Made by a program: the position numbers and the translations under genes
Notes under the pieces: generated by a model
Seen by the model: only the letters and a program-made list of their open reading frames with translations
Databases searched by the model: none
Told to the model about the DNA's origin: nothing
Shown: piece by piece, positions 27,215 through 36,782 of the stretch
Numbering within the stretch: the stretch's first letter is position 1
How the letters are laid out: every line of letters starts with the position of its first letter
NCBI GenBank assembly: GCA_963779095.1
Contig: CAVZWU010000016.1
Location: 310,001 to 374,000 of the forward strand
Length of the DNA stretch: 64,000 nucleotides
From: Roseiarcus sp963779095
Lineage (GTDB): Bacteria > Pseudomonadota > Alphaproteobacteria > Rhizobiales > Beijerinckiaceae
Direction of reading: 5' to 3'

Positions 27215-28267
27215 CTATCCCTTGACGGCGCCGACCAGGAGACCGCGCGCAATATGCTTCTGCAGGAAGGCCGCGATGACGATGACCGGCGCGATCATAA
27301 TGACGATCAAGACCGACATGTACCACCATTGCGGGCCTCGAGTGGTGTTCTGCGCCGCGACCAGCACCGGCATGGTCTGGGCTCTCGCGTTCGTGAGGAA
27401 GAGCGCGAGCAGGAACTCGTTCCAGGCCAGGATGAACACGAGCATGAAGGTCGCCGCGAGCCCCGAGCGCACCAGCGGCAGCGCGATGGTGAAGAACACC
27501 CGGAACTTCGAGGCGCCGTCGATCTCCGCGCTCTCCTCGAGGTCGAGGGGCACGCCGGCGAAGAAGTCGCGCGTCAGCCAGACCACGATTGGCAGGTTCA
27601 CGCCGGTATAGGTCGCAATCAGCGCGAATTGCGTGTCCAGCAACTGGAGATGCTGAAACATCACATAGATCGGCAGCACGGCGACGATCGGCGGCATGAT
27701 CCGGTTCGAGATCATCCAGAACTCGATGTCGTTGTTGCTGACCGCGGCCTTGAAGCGCCGAACGAATGTGCCAAGCGCCAGCAGGAAAAGCGCGACCGCG
27801 ACCGCGCCCGCGACCTGCCAGGCCACATGCACCGCCGCGACCGCGACAATGACCGCGACCAGAAGCACAAGAAAGGTCACGATCGCTGCGAGCTTGACCT
27901 CGAAACGGATGCGCACCAGCGCATAGGCCGCGAGCGCGCCGATGATGAGCGCCAGCACCGTGCTCAAGAGCGTCACCACGATGGAATTGATATAGGGGCC
28001 GAGCGTGTTGTTCTGCAGAAGCATGAAGTTCCACGCATCAAGCGTCGGCTTGAAATCGACGAACGGAATGTAGAAGGGGCCGCTGTCGACCTCGACCTCG
28101 ACCTTGAACGAGGTCACCAGCACCCAATAGAGGGGAAAGAGGACGACGATCGTCCATAAGGCGAGCACGGTGTAGACGATGATCTTCGTCGGCGCCGACA
28201 TCTCCTCGAGACTCTTCGCCTCGAACAGGCGGCGCATCAGGCCGGGCGATTCGAGCGCGCCGCTCAC
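27215..28267 (-). CDS. carbohydrate ABC transporter permease (MalG type) with extra membrane segment
   Basis: The 350-residue inner-membrane permease has the family EAA loop EESAEIDGASKFRVFFTIALP. GTG at 28267 is chosen as start because it overlaps the upstream stop by four bases and GGAG lies six bases before it; an ATG at 28237 is possible. Usual MalG-type permeases are about 275 residues. Here an insertion of about 60 residues with two added hydrophobic helices (VTFLVLLVAVIVAVAAVHVA and VAGAVAVALFLLALGTFV) lies after the AAYALVRIRF segment. The partner permease has an insertion too. Confidence 0.88.
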   Translation of the reverse strand: MSGALESPGLMRRLFEAKSLEEMSAPTKIIVYTVLALWTIVVLFPLYWVLVTSFKVEVEVDSGPFYIPFVDFKPTLDAWNFMLLQNNTLGPYINSIVVTLLSTVLALIIGALAAYALVRIRFEVKLAAIVTFLVLLVAVIVAVAAVHVAWQVAGAVAVALFLLALGTFVRRFKAAVSNNDIEFWMISNRIMPPIVAVLPIYVMFQHLQLLDTQFALIATYTGVNLPIVVWLTRDFFAGVPLDLEESAEIDGASKFRVFFTIALPLVRSGLAATFMLVFILAWNEFLLALFLTNARAQTMPVLVAAQNTTRGPQWWYMSVLIVIMIAPVIVIAAFLQKHIARGLLVGAVKG

Positions 28268-29397
28268 TGGTGTCTCCGCGTCCAGCGGACCACGTAGTTG
28301 AAGAACGACACGCAGGTGATCGTGGAGACGAACAGCAGGAGATAGCCGATCGCCGCGGAGCCGCCGAGGTCCTGGGTCCGCCAGGCGATGAAGGAATGCA
28401 GCGTCATCGATTCGGTCGCAAGGCCCGGGCCGCCTGCGGTCAGAACATTTGGAATGTCGATGATCTTGAACGCCTCGATCAGGCGAATGAGGACAACCGT
28501 CGCCGCAATCGGGGCGATCGCGGGCCAGGTGATGTCGCGGAAGATCTGGGCGCCGCTCGCCCCGTCGAGCCTGGCGGCCTCGAGCTGATCGCGCGGCTGG
28601 TTCTCGATTGCGGCGAGCAGCACGATGAACATGAATGGCGTCCACTGCCAGGTGTCGCCGACCAGCACCATGAGCCGCGCCGACCAGGCCTGGTCCGCCC
28701 AGGACCAGGCCCCGAGGCCGAGCGCCGCGCTGACCGGGGCAAACGGCCCTTTCTGCATGTCGGCGAACATGCGGAACATGTAGGCGACACCGACGGGCGT
28801 CACCATCAGCGGGATGAAGAAGACGACCCGAAAGAAGCCGCGCGCGCGGATCGGCTGCGCGCAGAGAAGGGCAAGGCCAAGGCCGATCATGAATTGCGCG
28901 GTGACGCCGAACAGGACGTAGAGACACGTCGTGAGCAGCGTGCCCTGATAGGCGTGCGGCGGCAGCGTCGCGAGCAGCGCTAGCACAAGGCCGGTCAGGA
29001 GCGCGACGGAAATGAGCCGCCCGACGAAGCCAAGCACGGAGAACTCCCTCCTGACATAGCGGATGAGCCAATAAAGGACGGCCGCGGCGTAGACGGCGAA
29101 GGCGATCCACCCGGACGTCTCGATCGGCTTCATCGTGCCGATGAGATGATATTGCTGCGTCCCGACCAGCAAGCGCTTGTAGTTGTAGAGGCCGATGAAG
29201 GTCAGCGTGAAACTGCCGCCCGCCAGCGCGAAGCGGCACAGCGACAGGTAGATCGAAACGATCAGCGGGAAGATCGCAAAGCAGAGGAGAATGATCACCG
29301 CCGGCAGCACCATGATGCGGCCGGAGTGGCGGTCGATCCATTCGTCGCGGGTCTCGCGCGCGCTCGTTTGGCTATGCGCTGCCTGAGTTAGGGTCAT
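28264..29397 (-). CDS. carbohydrate ABC transporter permease (MalF type) with extra membrane segments
   Basis: The 377-residue permease ends in a standard MalF-like half, with the EAA loop LEAARLDGASGAQIFRDITW and IIDIPNVLTAGGPGLAT. The N-terminal half carries an extra stretch of roughly 80 residues with two helices (SGWIAFAVYAAAVLYWLIRY and LISVALLTGLVLALLATLP) between the first helix and the conserved permease core. It pairs with the overlapping MalG-type gene, which has a comparable insertion. The binding-protein gene lies about 115 bases upstream. Substrate unknown. Confidence 0.88.
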   Translation of the reverse strand: MTLTQAAHSQTSARETRDEWIDRHSGRIMVLPAVIILLCFAIFPLIVSIYLSLCRFALAGGSFTLTFIGLYNYKRLLVGTQQYHLIGTMKPIETSGWIAFAVYAAAVLYWLIRYVRREFSVLGFVGRLISVALLTGLVLALLATLPPHAYQGTLLTTCLYVLFGVTAQFMIGLGLALLCAQPIRARGFFRVVFFIPLMVTPVGVAYMFRMFADMQKGPFAPVSAALGLGAWSWADQAWSARLMVLVGDTWQWTPFMFIVLLAAIENQPRDQLEAARLDGASGAQIFRDITWPAIAPIAATVVLIRLIEAFKIIDIPNVLTAGGPGLATESMTLHSFIAWRTQDLGGSAAIGYLLLFVSTITCVSFFNYVVRWTRRHQ

Positions 29398-29511
29398 TTG
29401 TCCTTAGACGGTTCCGGCTCTCGGCGCGCGGAGCTCACTGACGGATGCGGTTTGGGGGATGGGTGGCGGCTTCCCGGCGCGCCGCGACGCGCCGGGAAGC
29501 GGGCGAGCCCC

Positions 29512-30984
29512 TCAGCGCTTGATGCCGAGCGAGCCCTTGTAGAACTTGAGCTGGCTCTCGACGCCGATCTGCTCGTTGAGGTCGTTCCAGCCGTCGCGCA
29601 CTGCCTTGACCGTTCCGTCCTCGTCGAGTTCGCCGGCGAGATAGCGGGCGATCGCTTCGTCAAGCACCACCTGCTGGTATTTCTGGTTCTGCGGGATGCG
29701 CAGATCGAGGACCATGTTGGGGCTGTCCAGGCTGTCCTTGATCGCGCCGAGATAGCTGTCGCCGGCAACCTTGCTCATGCCAGCGTCCTTCCAGGTGTCG
29801 TTGTAGGTGAACTGGGTGGATCGATAGGGATTGAACCCGCTCTTGCCGATCGTCACGTCCACATCCGACTGCTTCGGCTGCGACATATAGGACAGGAACG
29901 CATAAGCCGCGTCCTTGACTCTCGGCTTCGCCTTGGCGTTGATGCCGCCGCTCCAGCCGCCGAACGCCGCGTAGGGCGAATGATTGACGCCGTCGATGGC
30001 GTAGGGGCACGTGTCCTTCGTGCAGGCCTGGAGCTTGCCGGTCGACCAGTTCAATACCTCCTTCGAGCCGGGCGTGATGACGGAGCCGGTCTTGTCAATG
30101 ACCTTCGAGATCTTCGGGTCAATCGCCATGACGCCGACGTCGCCCCAGTCGAGGTTCAGCGCGCACTTGCCGGAGACGAACAGCGGACGGGTGTCGCTGA
30201 CGTCGAGATTGAGCTCGTCCGGCGGGCCGTACTTGCCGGACTCCTTGAGGAACCTGAGCGCCTTGCGGAACGCCTCGTTGTCGATGAGCGGCTTCATGTC
30301 CTTGGTGTCGAAGAACGTGCCCTGGCTCGTTCCCTTCGACTGAACCATCGAACTGGTGATGTCGGTAATGAACCAGTAGCTCTGGGCGTTGCGCTTCTTG
30401 GCGATGCAGGAGCCGTAGACCTTGGTTCCGTCGAACTCCTTGCCATTGACCGCCTTGGCGACCTCTAGGTACTCATCCCAGGTCTTCGGGGGCTTCAGGC
30501 CCGCCTTGTCGAGAATATCCGTGCGATAGTACAGCATGTGGAAGTCGCCATCGAGCGGGACGAGGTAGATCTTGCCGTTGTAGGTCGCCGAGAAATTGCG
30601 GAAGAACGGACCGATCTGGTCCCAATCAATCGCCTTATCCTTGGCGATGCGCGGCCCCAGCTCCTCGAGATAGCCGCCGGAGACATAGTCGACCATCCAC
30701 TGCGGGGCGAACACCGCAGCGTCGACGGAGTTGGTGCCGCTCGCCCAGTCGGTCAGCACTTTCTGGTAGAGGTCAGAGAACGGAACCGCGATGATGTTGA
30801 TCTTCGCGCCGGTCAGCTTCTCGAATTCGGGCGCGCGCCGTTGCAGCGGCTCCTGGATCGCGCCGGTCTGAGTCATGATGTTTACGGTGACGCCGTCGAA
30901 CTCTCCTGCTTGTGCGCTCATCGACGCAGCGAGCGCGAACATCGCTCCTGCGACAGCCGTCGTAATGCTCGAAATCTTCACCAT
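29512..30984 (-). CDS. ABC transporter extracellular solute-binding protein, family 1 (sugar or polyol)
   Basis: The 490-residue periplasmic protein has a signal peptide ending AASMSAQAGEF. Family-1 features include FEKLTGAKINIIAVPFSDLY, KIYLVPLDGDFHMLYYRTDIL, KTWDEYLEVAKAVN and GGWSGGINAKAKP. Length exceeds the usual 400-440 residues, with an additional C-terminal segment. It is the first gene of the four-gene importer operon. GGGAGGAAACTGATCATG-like bases upstream of the ATG give a good Shine-Dalgarno. No catabolic genes are adjacent, so the ligand cannot be assigned. Confidence 0.9.
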   Translation of the reverse strand: MVKISSITTAVAGAMFALAASMSAQAGEFDGVTVNIMTQTGAIQEPLQRRAPEFEKLTGAKINIIAVPFSDLYQKVLTDWASGTNSVDAAVFAPQWMVDYVSGGYLEELGPRIAKDKAIDWDQIGPFFRNFSATYNGKIYLVPLDGDFHMLYYRTDILDKAGLKPPKTWDEYLEVAKAVNGKEFDGTKVYGSCIAKKRNAQSYWFITDITSSMVQSKGTSQGTFFDTKDMKPLIDNEAFRKALRFLKESGKYGPPDELNLDVSDTRPLFVSGKCALNLDWGDVGVMAIDPKISKVIDKTGSVITPGSKEVLNWSTGKLQACTKDTCPYAIDGVNHSPYAAFGGWSGGINAKAKPRVKDAAYAFLSYMSQPKQSDVDVTIGKSGFNPYRSTQFTYNDTWKDAGMSKVAGDSYLGAIKDSLDSPNMVLDLRIPQNQKYQQVVLDEAIARYLAGELDEDGTVKAVRDGWNDLNEQIGVESQLKFYKGSLGIKR

Positions 30985-31082
30985 GATCAGTTTCCTCCCG
31001 GTCCGGTCGGCGCCGCGCCCTTAGGCGTCTCTGTGCGATGCGTCTCGAGCGCCTGCGCCGGCGCGCACGCGACGCTCTTGGT

Positions 31083-31092
31083 CAATCGATTG
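31083..31092. promoter_or_regulatory. palindrome CAATCGATTG upstream of sugar importer, possible operator
   Basis: A perfect 10-base palindrome lies about 100 bases upstream of the binding-protein start codon in an intergenic region of 280 bases. LacI-type repressors of sugar operons bind short central-CG palindromes of this sort, so an operator is possible. No regulator gene is nearby, and a 10-base palindrome can arise by chance, so this is weak. The rest of the gap (30985-31265) shows no gene. Confidence 0.25.
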
Positions 31093-31265
31093 GGCGACCG
31101 ACAAAAAACTATACTGGCGGCTCGCTCGGCGCGTCAACGCGCATCGAGCGTGCGTCCAGCGCCAGGCGGTCGCGCCGGTCACTTAATCTGGCGCGCCGAG
31201 CTTGGGCCGCGGCGGCGCGAGCCCGCATGGGTTTTGCCCGGACGGGTTTTGTCTCGTCGAGGAGC

Positions 31266-32285
31266 TCACGCCTTCCGTCGCCTTGACTTTGCGAACGTGT
31301 CGAAGGCGACCGCGAGCACGATGATCACGCCGATGACGATCTGCTGAATGTAGGAGGACACGTCCATCAAGACGAGGCCGTTCAGGAGCACGCCGATCAG
31401 CAGCGAGCCAATGACGGTGCCGAAGATCGTGCCGGCGCCGCCGAACAGACTCGTGCCGCCGATCACCACCGAAGCGATGACCGTCAGTTCGTAACCCGTA
31501 CCGGCGACCGCCTCCGCGGAATTGAGCCGCGCCGCCAGCACGAACGCGCCGAGCCCCGCGAAGAAACCCATGATCACGTAAACGCTCATAATGACGCGAT
31601 TGACATTGAGCCCGGAAAGGCGCGCCGCCTCCGGATTGCCTCCGACCGCGTAGACCTGCCGCCCATAGCGCGTGTAGCGCAGGACGATGTGGGCGATGAG
31701 CGCAGCAAGCAGGAAGATGATGACGGGGACCGGGACCGGCCCGACCTTCCCCTGTCCCCACCAGGTGAACGAAGGCTGGAAGCCCGAGATCGGGCCGCCG
31801 GCGGCGAACAGGAGCGCGGCGCCGCGGAAGGCCGACATCCCGCCCAGCGTCACAACGAAGGGGGGCACCTTGAGCCGGGTGATCGCGAGGCCCTGGAGCC
31901 AGCCGCCAGCGAGACCGACGGCGATCGCCGCCAGCGCGGCCAGGCCCCAGCCGTAACCGACGCCGCCTTGGCCGACAGTGAAGCGGTTATCGAGGCCGCC
32001 CTTGGCGACCGCGGCGCCCACCAGTCCGGCGAAGGCGAGCAGCGAGCCGACCGAAAGGTCAATGCCGGCGGTAAGAATGACGAAGGTCATGCCGACTGCG
32101 AGGAGGCCGGTGATCGAAACCTGCCGCATCACGTTGAAGAGATTGATCTCGGAGAGAAAGCGCGGCTGCATGATCGCAAACAGCAGCATCAGGACGATGA
32201 GGAACAGCGTCGGCGCGAAGCGCGCGACGAAGCCGAAGACATCGACGCCCGTGTCCTCGGCCGCTTCCAGCCTCGCTTCGCTCAT
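31266..32285 (-). CDS. ribose-type ABC transporter permease (RbsC-like)
   Basis: The 339-residue permease has about ten helices and family motifs MTFVILTAGIDLSVGSLLAF, VPPFVVTLGGMSAFRG, AVGGNPEAARLSGLNVNRV and VIGGTSLFGGAGTIFGTVIG. AAAGGA lies six bases before the ATG at 32285, which is preferred over an ATG five codons earlier. It pairs with the double ATPase gene whose stop is 12 bases upstream and the binding protein further up. Together they form a complete RbsABC-like importer for a monosaccharide or similar compound. Confidence 0.92.
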   Translation of the reverse strand: MSEARLEAAEDTGVDVFGFVARFAPTLFLIVLMLLFAIMQPRFLSEINLFNVMRQVSITGLLAVGMTFVILTAGIDLSVGSLLAFAGLVGAAVAKGGLDNRFTVGQGGVGYGWGLAALAAIAVGLAGGWLQGLAITRLKVPPFVVTLGGMSAFRGAALLFAAGGPISGFQPSFTWWGQGKVGPVPVPVIIFLLAALIAHIVLRYTRYGRQVYAVGGNPEAARLSGLNVNRVIMSVYVIMGFFAGLGAFVLAARLNSAEAVAGTGYELTVIASVVIGGTSLFGGAGTIFGTVIGSLLIGVLLNGLVLMDVSSYIQQIVIGVIIVLAVAFDTFAKSRRRKA

Positions 32286-32296
32286 GAGAATTCCTT

Positions 32297-33880
32297 TCAA
32301 GCCCCCGAAGCGACGGCGCCGCCGCCCTCATGCGCCGTCATCATCGCCATCAGGATTTCCTGCGTCGCGTCGGTGCGCGCGATCTCGCCGGTTACCCGGC
32401 CCTCTCGCATTGTCACGATGCGGTCCGAGACCGCCAGGATCTCCGGCAGCTCGGACGAGATGACGATGACCGCGATGCCCTGCTTGGCCATGTCGATGAG
32501 TAGGTTGTGGACCTCGACCTTGGAGCCGATGTCGATGCCGCGCGTGGGCTCGTCGACGATGAGAATTTTTGGCCTGAGCGCGAGCCAGCGCGCGAGCACG
32601 ACCTTCTGCTGGTTGCCGCCCGAAAGCTGGCCCGCCGCCTGGTCCGGGCTCGCCATGCGGATCGAGAGCAGCTTGCGGAACTCGCCGATCAGCGCGTCCT
32701 CCCGCTTCTCATCGATGAACCAGCCTCGGCTGACCTCATCCTGCGCGGCGATGGTGATATTTGTGCGGATCGCAAGGCTTAGAAACAGGGCCTGTTTCTT
32801 GCGGTCTTCCGGCACGAGGCCGATACCGTGAGACATCGCGTCGCGCGGACTTGCGAACTTAACTTCCTGGCCGGCGATGCGGATCGTCCCATGGTCGAAT
32901 GGATCGGCGCCGAAGATCGCGCGCGCCGTTTCGGTGCGGCCGGCGCCGACGAGGCCCGCGAGGCCGAGGATCTCGCCGCGGTGCGCTTTGAGCGAAACAT
33001 CGATCAACTCAATGGCGTTCGGATCGCGCGCGTTGCGGCGGCGGGTCAGACCCTCGACCTCGAGCGCGACCTTCCCGTGCTCGGGAATCGGCCGCTCGCC
33101 GTAGAGCGCGCCGACGTCGCGCCCAACCATCATGCGGATGATCGCGTCCACACTGGTGTCGGCGACGCGGCCGGTAGCGACGTAGCGGCCGTCGCGCAAG
33201 ACCGTGTAGCGATCGCAGAGGCGGAAGACTTCCTCGAGTCTGTGAGTCACGAAAATGATCGACAGGCCCTCGGCCTTTAGCGCCCGCACGATACGCGCCA
33301 GGTTTGCGACTTCGACTTCGCTCAGCGCCGCAGTCGGTTCATCCATGATGATGAGGCGCGAGCGCATCGAGAGGGCGCGGGCGATCTCAACCAGCTGCTG
33401 CTCGGCGACCGAAAGGTTGCGCACCTGAGTCATTGGGCTGCGCTTAAGCCCGATGCGCTCCGCGATAGCTTTCGTCTCTTGGGCCAGGCGCCGCCAGCTC
33501 ACGAACAGCTTCGATCCTGGTTCGCGTCCGATGAAGACGTTCTCGGCGATCGTCATGTCCGGGGCGAGCGTGAACTCCTGATAGATCGTAACGATGCCGG
33601 CGCGCTGGGCGTCATGGGGCGTCGCAAAGGCGACCGGCTTGCCGAACAGCTCGATCTCGCCTGTATCGGCGCTGTGCGCGCCGGACAGGATCTTGAGCAG
33701 GGTCGACTTGCCGGCCCCGTTCTCGCCGAGGAGCGCGTGGATCTCGGAGGGCCCCACTTCGAGATGGACGTCCTCGAGCGCGCGCACGCCGGGGAAGCGC
33801 TTGCTGACGCCGGTCATCTTGAGGATGGGGCTCTCGGGCTTTGCCGGAGCGGATGAAAGCGCCGCAGGCGCGTCAGCCAT
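32297..33880 (-). CDS. ribose-type sugar ABC transporter ATP-binding protein (RbsA-like, two ATPase domains)
   Basis: The 527-residue protein has two nucleotide-binding domains. The first has Walker A GENGAGKST, signature LSVAEQQLVEIARAL and Walker B LIIMDEPTAAL. The second has the usual degenerate P-loop GLVGAGRTETAR, signature LSGGNQQKVVLARWL and Walker B ILIVDEPTRGID. This asymmetry is standard for the RbsA/MglA family. The Pro- and Ala-rich N-terminus of about 20 residues is variable. It sits between the binding-protein and permease genes in one operon. Confidence 0.93.
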   Translation of the reverse strand: MADAPAALSSAPAKPESPILKMTGVSKRFPGVRALEDVHLEVGPSEIHALLGENGAGKSTLLKILSGAHSADTGEIELFGKPVAFATPHDAQRAGIVTIYQEFTLAPDMTIAENVFIGREPGSKLFVSWRRLAQETKAIAERIGLKRSPMTQVRNLSVAEQQLVEIARALSMRSRLIIMDEPTAALSEVEVANLARIVRALKAEGLSIIFVTHRLEEVFRLCDRYTVLRDGRYVATGRVADTSVDAIIRMMVGRDVGALYGERPIPEHGKVALEVEGLTRRRNARDPNAIELIDVSLKAHRGEILGLAGLVGAGRTETARAIFGADPFDHGTIRIAGQEVKFASPRDAMSHGIGLVPEDRKKQALFLSLAIRTNITIAAQDEVSRGWFIDEKREDALIGEFRKLLSIRMASPDQAAGQLSGGNQQKVVLARWLALRPKILIVDEPTRGIDIGSKVEVHNLLIDMAKQGIAVIVISSELPEILAVSDRIVTMREGRVTGEIARTDATQEILMAMMTAHEGGGAVASGA

Positions 33881-33957
33881 TCAGGGGCCCTAACTCATTC
33901 GTGCGAGCGGGGGAGATGGCGCGCCGAGAATGGCGCGCCCCTCCGTGCTTCGGCGAT

Positions 33958-34902
33958 TTACTTCACCTCGTCGAGGCGCTCGGCTTCCTTGAGGTTGTCC
34001 TTGGTGATCGCCACCGGCGTGAGCAACTTGATCTGCTGCGCCGGTTTCGCGCCAGTCTTGAGGTAATTGGCCATGATCGCCACCGCGGTCGCGCTTTGCT
34101 TGCCAGGGAACTGTTCAACCGTCGCGGTGATCTCGCCGTCGCGGATCTTGCCCAGCGTTTCCGGCAGCGCGTCGAAGCCGATGATGGCGATGCCCTTGAG
34201 ATTGCGCGCCTTGACGGCTTCGAGCGCCCCGAGCGCCATGTCGTCGTTGCCGGCGACGATGACCTGCGGCGGGGTCGCCATGCTTGCGAGCGCGCCCTCG
34301 GTGACCGAAAGGCCCTTGTCGCGCTCGAAATTGGCGGTCTGCTCGAACACGATCTTGTACTTGTCCTTGGCCTTGTCGAGCACGTCGTGTAGGCCCTTGT
34401 TGCGGTCGATCGCAGGGCTCGCGCCAGGCGTGCCCTGGAGGTTTATGATGGTCGCGCCGTTGGGGAACATTTTCTCGATCAGGTCGCCCTGAGCCTCGCC
34501 GCCCTTGACGTTGTCAGCCCCGACATGGCCGATGATCCCCGTCACCGACGGTACCCGCCGGTCGACGGTGACGACCGGTACGTGGGCGTCGATCGCCTCC
34601 TGCAGCGCCGGCGCCATCGCGTCGACCTCGTTGGGCGAAAGCACGATGCCTTTGACGCCCTTGGCGAGCGCAGCCTCGATGTCAGCGGTCTGCTTGGGCG
34701 AGGACATCTGGCCGTCGCCCTCGATCGTATCGAGGCCCTGCTGGTCCGCGGCGGCCTTGAAGGCCTTCATCATATGGACGAAGAACGGAAAGTTCATGCC
34801 CGGAACGGAAATGAGAATGAGCGGCTTGTCGGCCGCGAAGGCGGGCGCGGCGAGCGCGATAGCGAGCAGGCTCGCGGTTACAACTCGGCGGGTTAAGCGC
34901 AT
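33958..34902 (-). CDS. ribose-type sugar-binding periplasmic protein (RbsB-like)
   Basis: The 314-residue product starts MRLTRRVVTASLLAIALAAP, a clear signal peptide ending AFAADKP. It has the periplasmic-binding type 1 fold with PNEVDAMAPALQEAIDAHVP, TVDRRVP, GHVGADNVKGG and VIVAGNDDMALGALEAVKA. GGGAGG lies six bases before the ATG at 34902, favouring it over an earlier in-frame start. It is the first gene of the RbsBAC-like operon. Ligand specificity is not evident, and there is no kinase, isomerase or LacI gene beside it. Confidence 0.92.
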   Translation of the reverse strand: MRLTRRVVTASLLAIALAAPAFAADKPLILISVPGMNFPFFVHMMKAFKAAADQQGLDTIEGDGQMSSPKQTADIEAALAKGVKGIVLSPNEVDAMAPALQEAIDAHVPVVTVDRRVPSVTGIIGHVGADNVKGGEAQGDLIEKMFPNGATIINLQGTPGASPAIDRNKGLHDVLDKAKDKYKIVFEQTANFERDKGLSVTEGALASMATPPQVIVAGNDDMALGALEAVKARNLKGIAIIGFDALPETLGKIRDGEITATVEQFPGKQSATAVAIMANYLKTGAKPAQQIKLLTPVAITKDNLKEAERLDEVK

Positions 34903-35062
34903 GGATTGTCCTCCCTTGCGCCGGACTGGCATGTCAGCCGGCGGCGGGCGACCATGTCGGAAATCGGCCGCGGCGACAAGGGAGGATCAGTCTGTTTTTC
35001 GAAGCCGGCGAAGCGACTGCGACCCTCACGCCCACCCCCTTTCCCAGCGGGAGAGCGGAGTT

Positions 35063-36250
35063 TCACGCCACCTCGATAGCCATCGCCGTCGCTTCGCCCC
35101 CGCCGATGCAGAGCGACGCCACGCCGCGTTTGAGCCCATGCGCCCGAAGGGCGGCGATGAGGGTCACCAGAATGCGGGCGCCCGACGCGCCGATCGGATG
35201 GCCGAGCGCGCAGGCCCCGCCGTTGACGTTGACCTTCTCGTGCGGAAGCCTGAGGTCGCGCATCGCCGCCATGGCGACGACGGCGAAAGCCTCGTTGATC
35301 TCGAAAAGGTCGACGGACTCCGCGCTCCATCCGGTCTTGTCCAGAAGTTTGCGCAGGGCGCCGATCGGCGCGGTCGGAAAATCTTTTGGCGCGGCTGCGT
35401 GCGTCGCATGCGCCAAGACCCGAGCCAGAGGCGCCACGCCGCGCTTCTCGGCCTCGCTTTCGCGCATCATGGCGAGCGCGGCGGCGCCGTCGGAGATCGA
35501 GCTTGAATTGGCCGCCGTCACCGTGCCGCCGTCGCGGAAGGCGGGCTTGAGCGTCGGGATCTTGTCGGGCTTCGCTTTGGGCGGTTGCTCGTCGGTCGCG
35601 ACGAGCGTCTCGGCCTTGCCGGCCTTCACGCTGACCGGCGCGATCTCCCAGGCGAAATCGCCATTCTTGATCGCGCGGTTGGCGCGCTCGAGCGAGCCCA
35701 GCGCGTAGGCGTCCTGTTCCTTCCGAGTGAACTGATAGGCTTCGGCGCAATCCTCGGCGAACGTCCCCATGAGCCGCCCTTTGTCGTAGGCGTCCTCAAG
35801 GCCATCGAGAAACATCGAGTTGAGAGCGCGGCCGTGGCCCATGCGGTAGCCGGAGCGCGCGCGGTCGAGCAGGTAGGGCGCGTTGCTCATGCTCTCCATG
35901 CCGCCGGCGACGACGACGTCGGCCGAGCCTGCGCGCAAAAGATCGTGGGCCAGCATGGCCGCCTTCATGCCTGAGCCGCACATCTTGTTGATCGTGGTCG
36001 CGCCCGCGGCAAGCGGCAATCCGGCGCCGATCGCCGCCTGGCGCGCCGGCGCCTGGCCCTGGCCCGCCGGCAGCACGCAGCCCATCAGGATCTCGTCAAC
36101 GCTGTCGGCTGGTACTCCGGCCCGTTCGACCGCGGCCGAAATGGCGCGCGCGCCGAGCGCATGGGCTGGCGCGTCCTTGAGATCGCCGAGAAAGCCGCCC
36201 ATGGGCGTACGGGCCGCGCCGACGATGACGATAGGGTCTGAGGCGCTCAT
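35063..36250 (-). CDS. acetyl-CoA C-acetyltransferase (thiolase)
   Basis: The 395-residue thiolase condenses two acetyl-CoA to acetoacetyl-CoA or runs in reverse. The acylated Cys91 is in NKMCGSGMKA. The second catalytic set is His in GGACALGHPIGASGAR and Cys in SLCIGGGEATA, and NEAFAVVAM is also present. Biosynthetic thiolases of this type feed polyhydroxybutyrate or ketone metabolism; no phaB or phaC is adjacent, so the pathway is open. It is transcribed alone, divergent from the DUF488 gene. Confidence 0.92.
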   Translation of the reverse strand: MSASDPIVIVGAARTPMGGFLGDLKDAPAHALGARAISAAVERAGVPADSVDEILMGCVLPAGQGQAPARQAAIGAGLPLAAGATTINKMCGSGMKAAMLAHDLLRAGSADVVVAGGMESMSNAPYLLDRARSGYRMGHGRALNSMFLDGLEDAYDKGRLMGTFAEDCAEAYQFTRKEQDAYALGSLERANRAIKNGDFAWEIAPVSVKAGKAETLVATDEQPPKAKPDKIPTLKPAFRDGGTVTAANSSSISDGAAALAMMRESEAEKRGVAPLARVLAHATHAAAPKDFPTAPIGALRKLLDKTGWSAESVDLFEINEAFAVVAMAAMRDLRLPHEKVNVNGGACALGHPIGASGARILVTLIAALRAHGLKRGVASLCIGGGEATAMAIEVA

Positions 36251-36384
36251 GGGGATCGGCTCTCCGGTCGCTTCAAGGCGGTCCGCGCTACCTCATCGCA
36301 AGCGAACTGGCGCGCAACGCCTCAACCTCCTCATATAGGGGAGCGAGCGACCGATTAGGAACACCGGCGAGTCGAGGAGCGAGC

Positions 36385-36771
36385 ATGCCTGAAGCAGAGC
36401 CGGACATTCGCGTGAAGCGGGTATACGATCCTCCCGACGCCCAGGATGGAGCGCGGGTTCTGGTGGACCGCTTGTGGCCGCGCGGCGCGCGCAAGGACGA
36501 AGCGAAGCTGACGCTGTGGCTGAAGGATATTGCGCCAAGCGATGAACTCAGGCGTTGGTTCGGCCATGACCCGGCCCGTTTTAACGAATTCTCGCGACGC
36601 TACCGGGCGGAGCTTGCCGCCAACAAAGACGCGGTTAGCCGGATCGAAGACTTGGTGAAGGCCGGCCGGGTGACCTTGCTCTATGCTGCGCACGACGAGG
36701 AGCACAATAACGCGCGGGTCCTTGCGGACCACCTCAAGGCTCGGGCGCTGGGCGGACAAGAACGGCCATGA
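36385..36771 (+). CDS. DUF488-family protein
   Basis: The 128-residue cytoplasmic protein carries the family motifs RVYDPP, GARVLVDRLWPRGARKDEA, LWLKDIAPSDELRRWFGHDP, RYRAEL and VTLLYAAHDEEHNNA. The biochemical function of DUF488 is unknown. Its TGA lies in the ATGATG where the truncated-haemoglobin frame can open, 12 bases before that gene's preferred start. The pair is therefore almost certainly co-transcribed and may share a stress role. Confidence 0.85.
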   Translation: MPEAEPDIRVKRVYDPPDAQDGARVLVDRLWPRGARKDEAKLTLWLKDIAPSDELRRWFGHDPARFNEFSRRYRAELAANKDAVSRIEDLVKAGRVTLLYAAHDEEHNNARVLADHLKARALGGQERP

Positions 36772-36782
36772 TGGAGGCTGGA

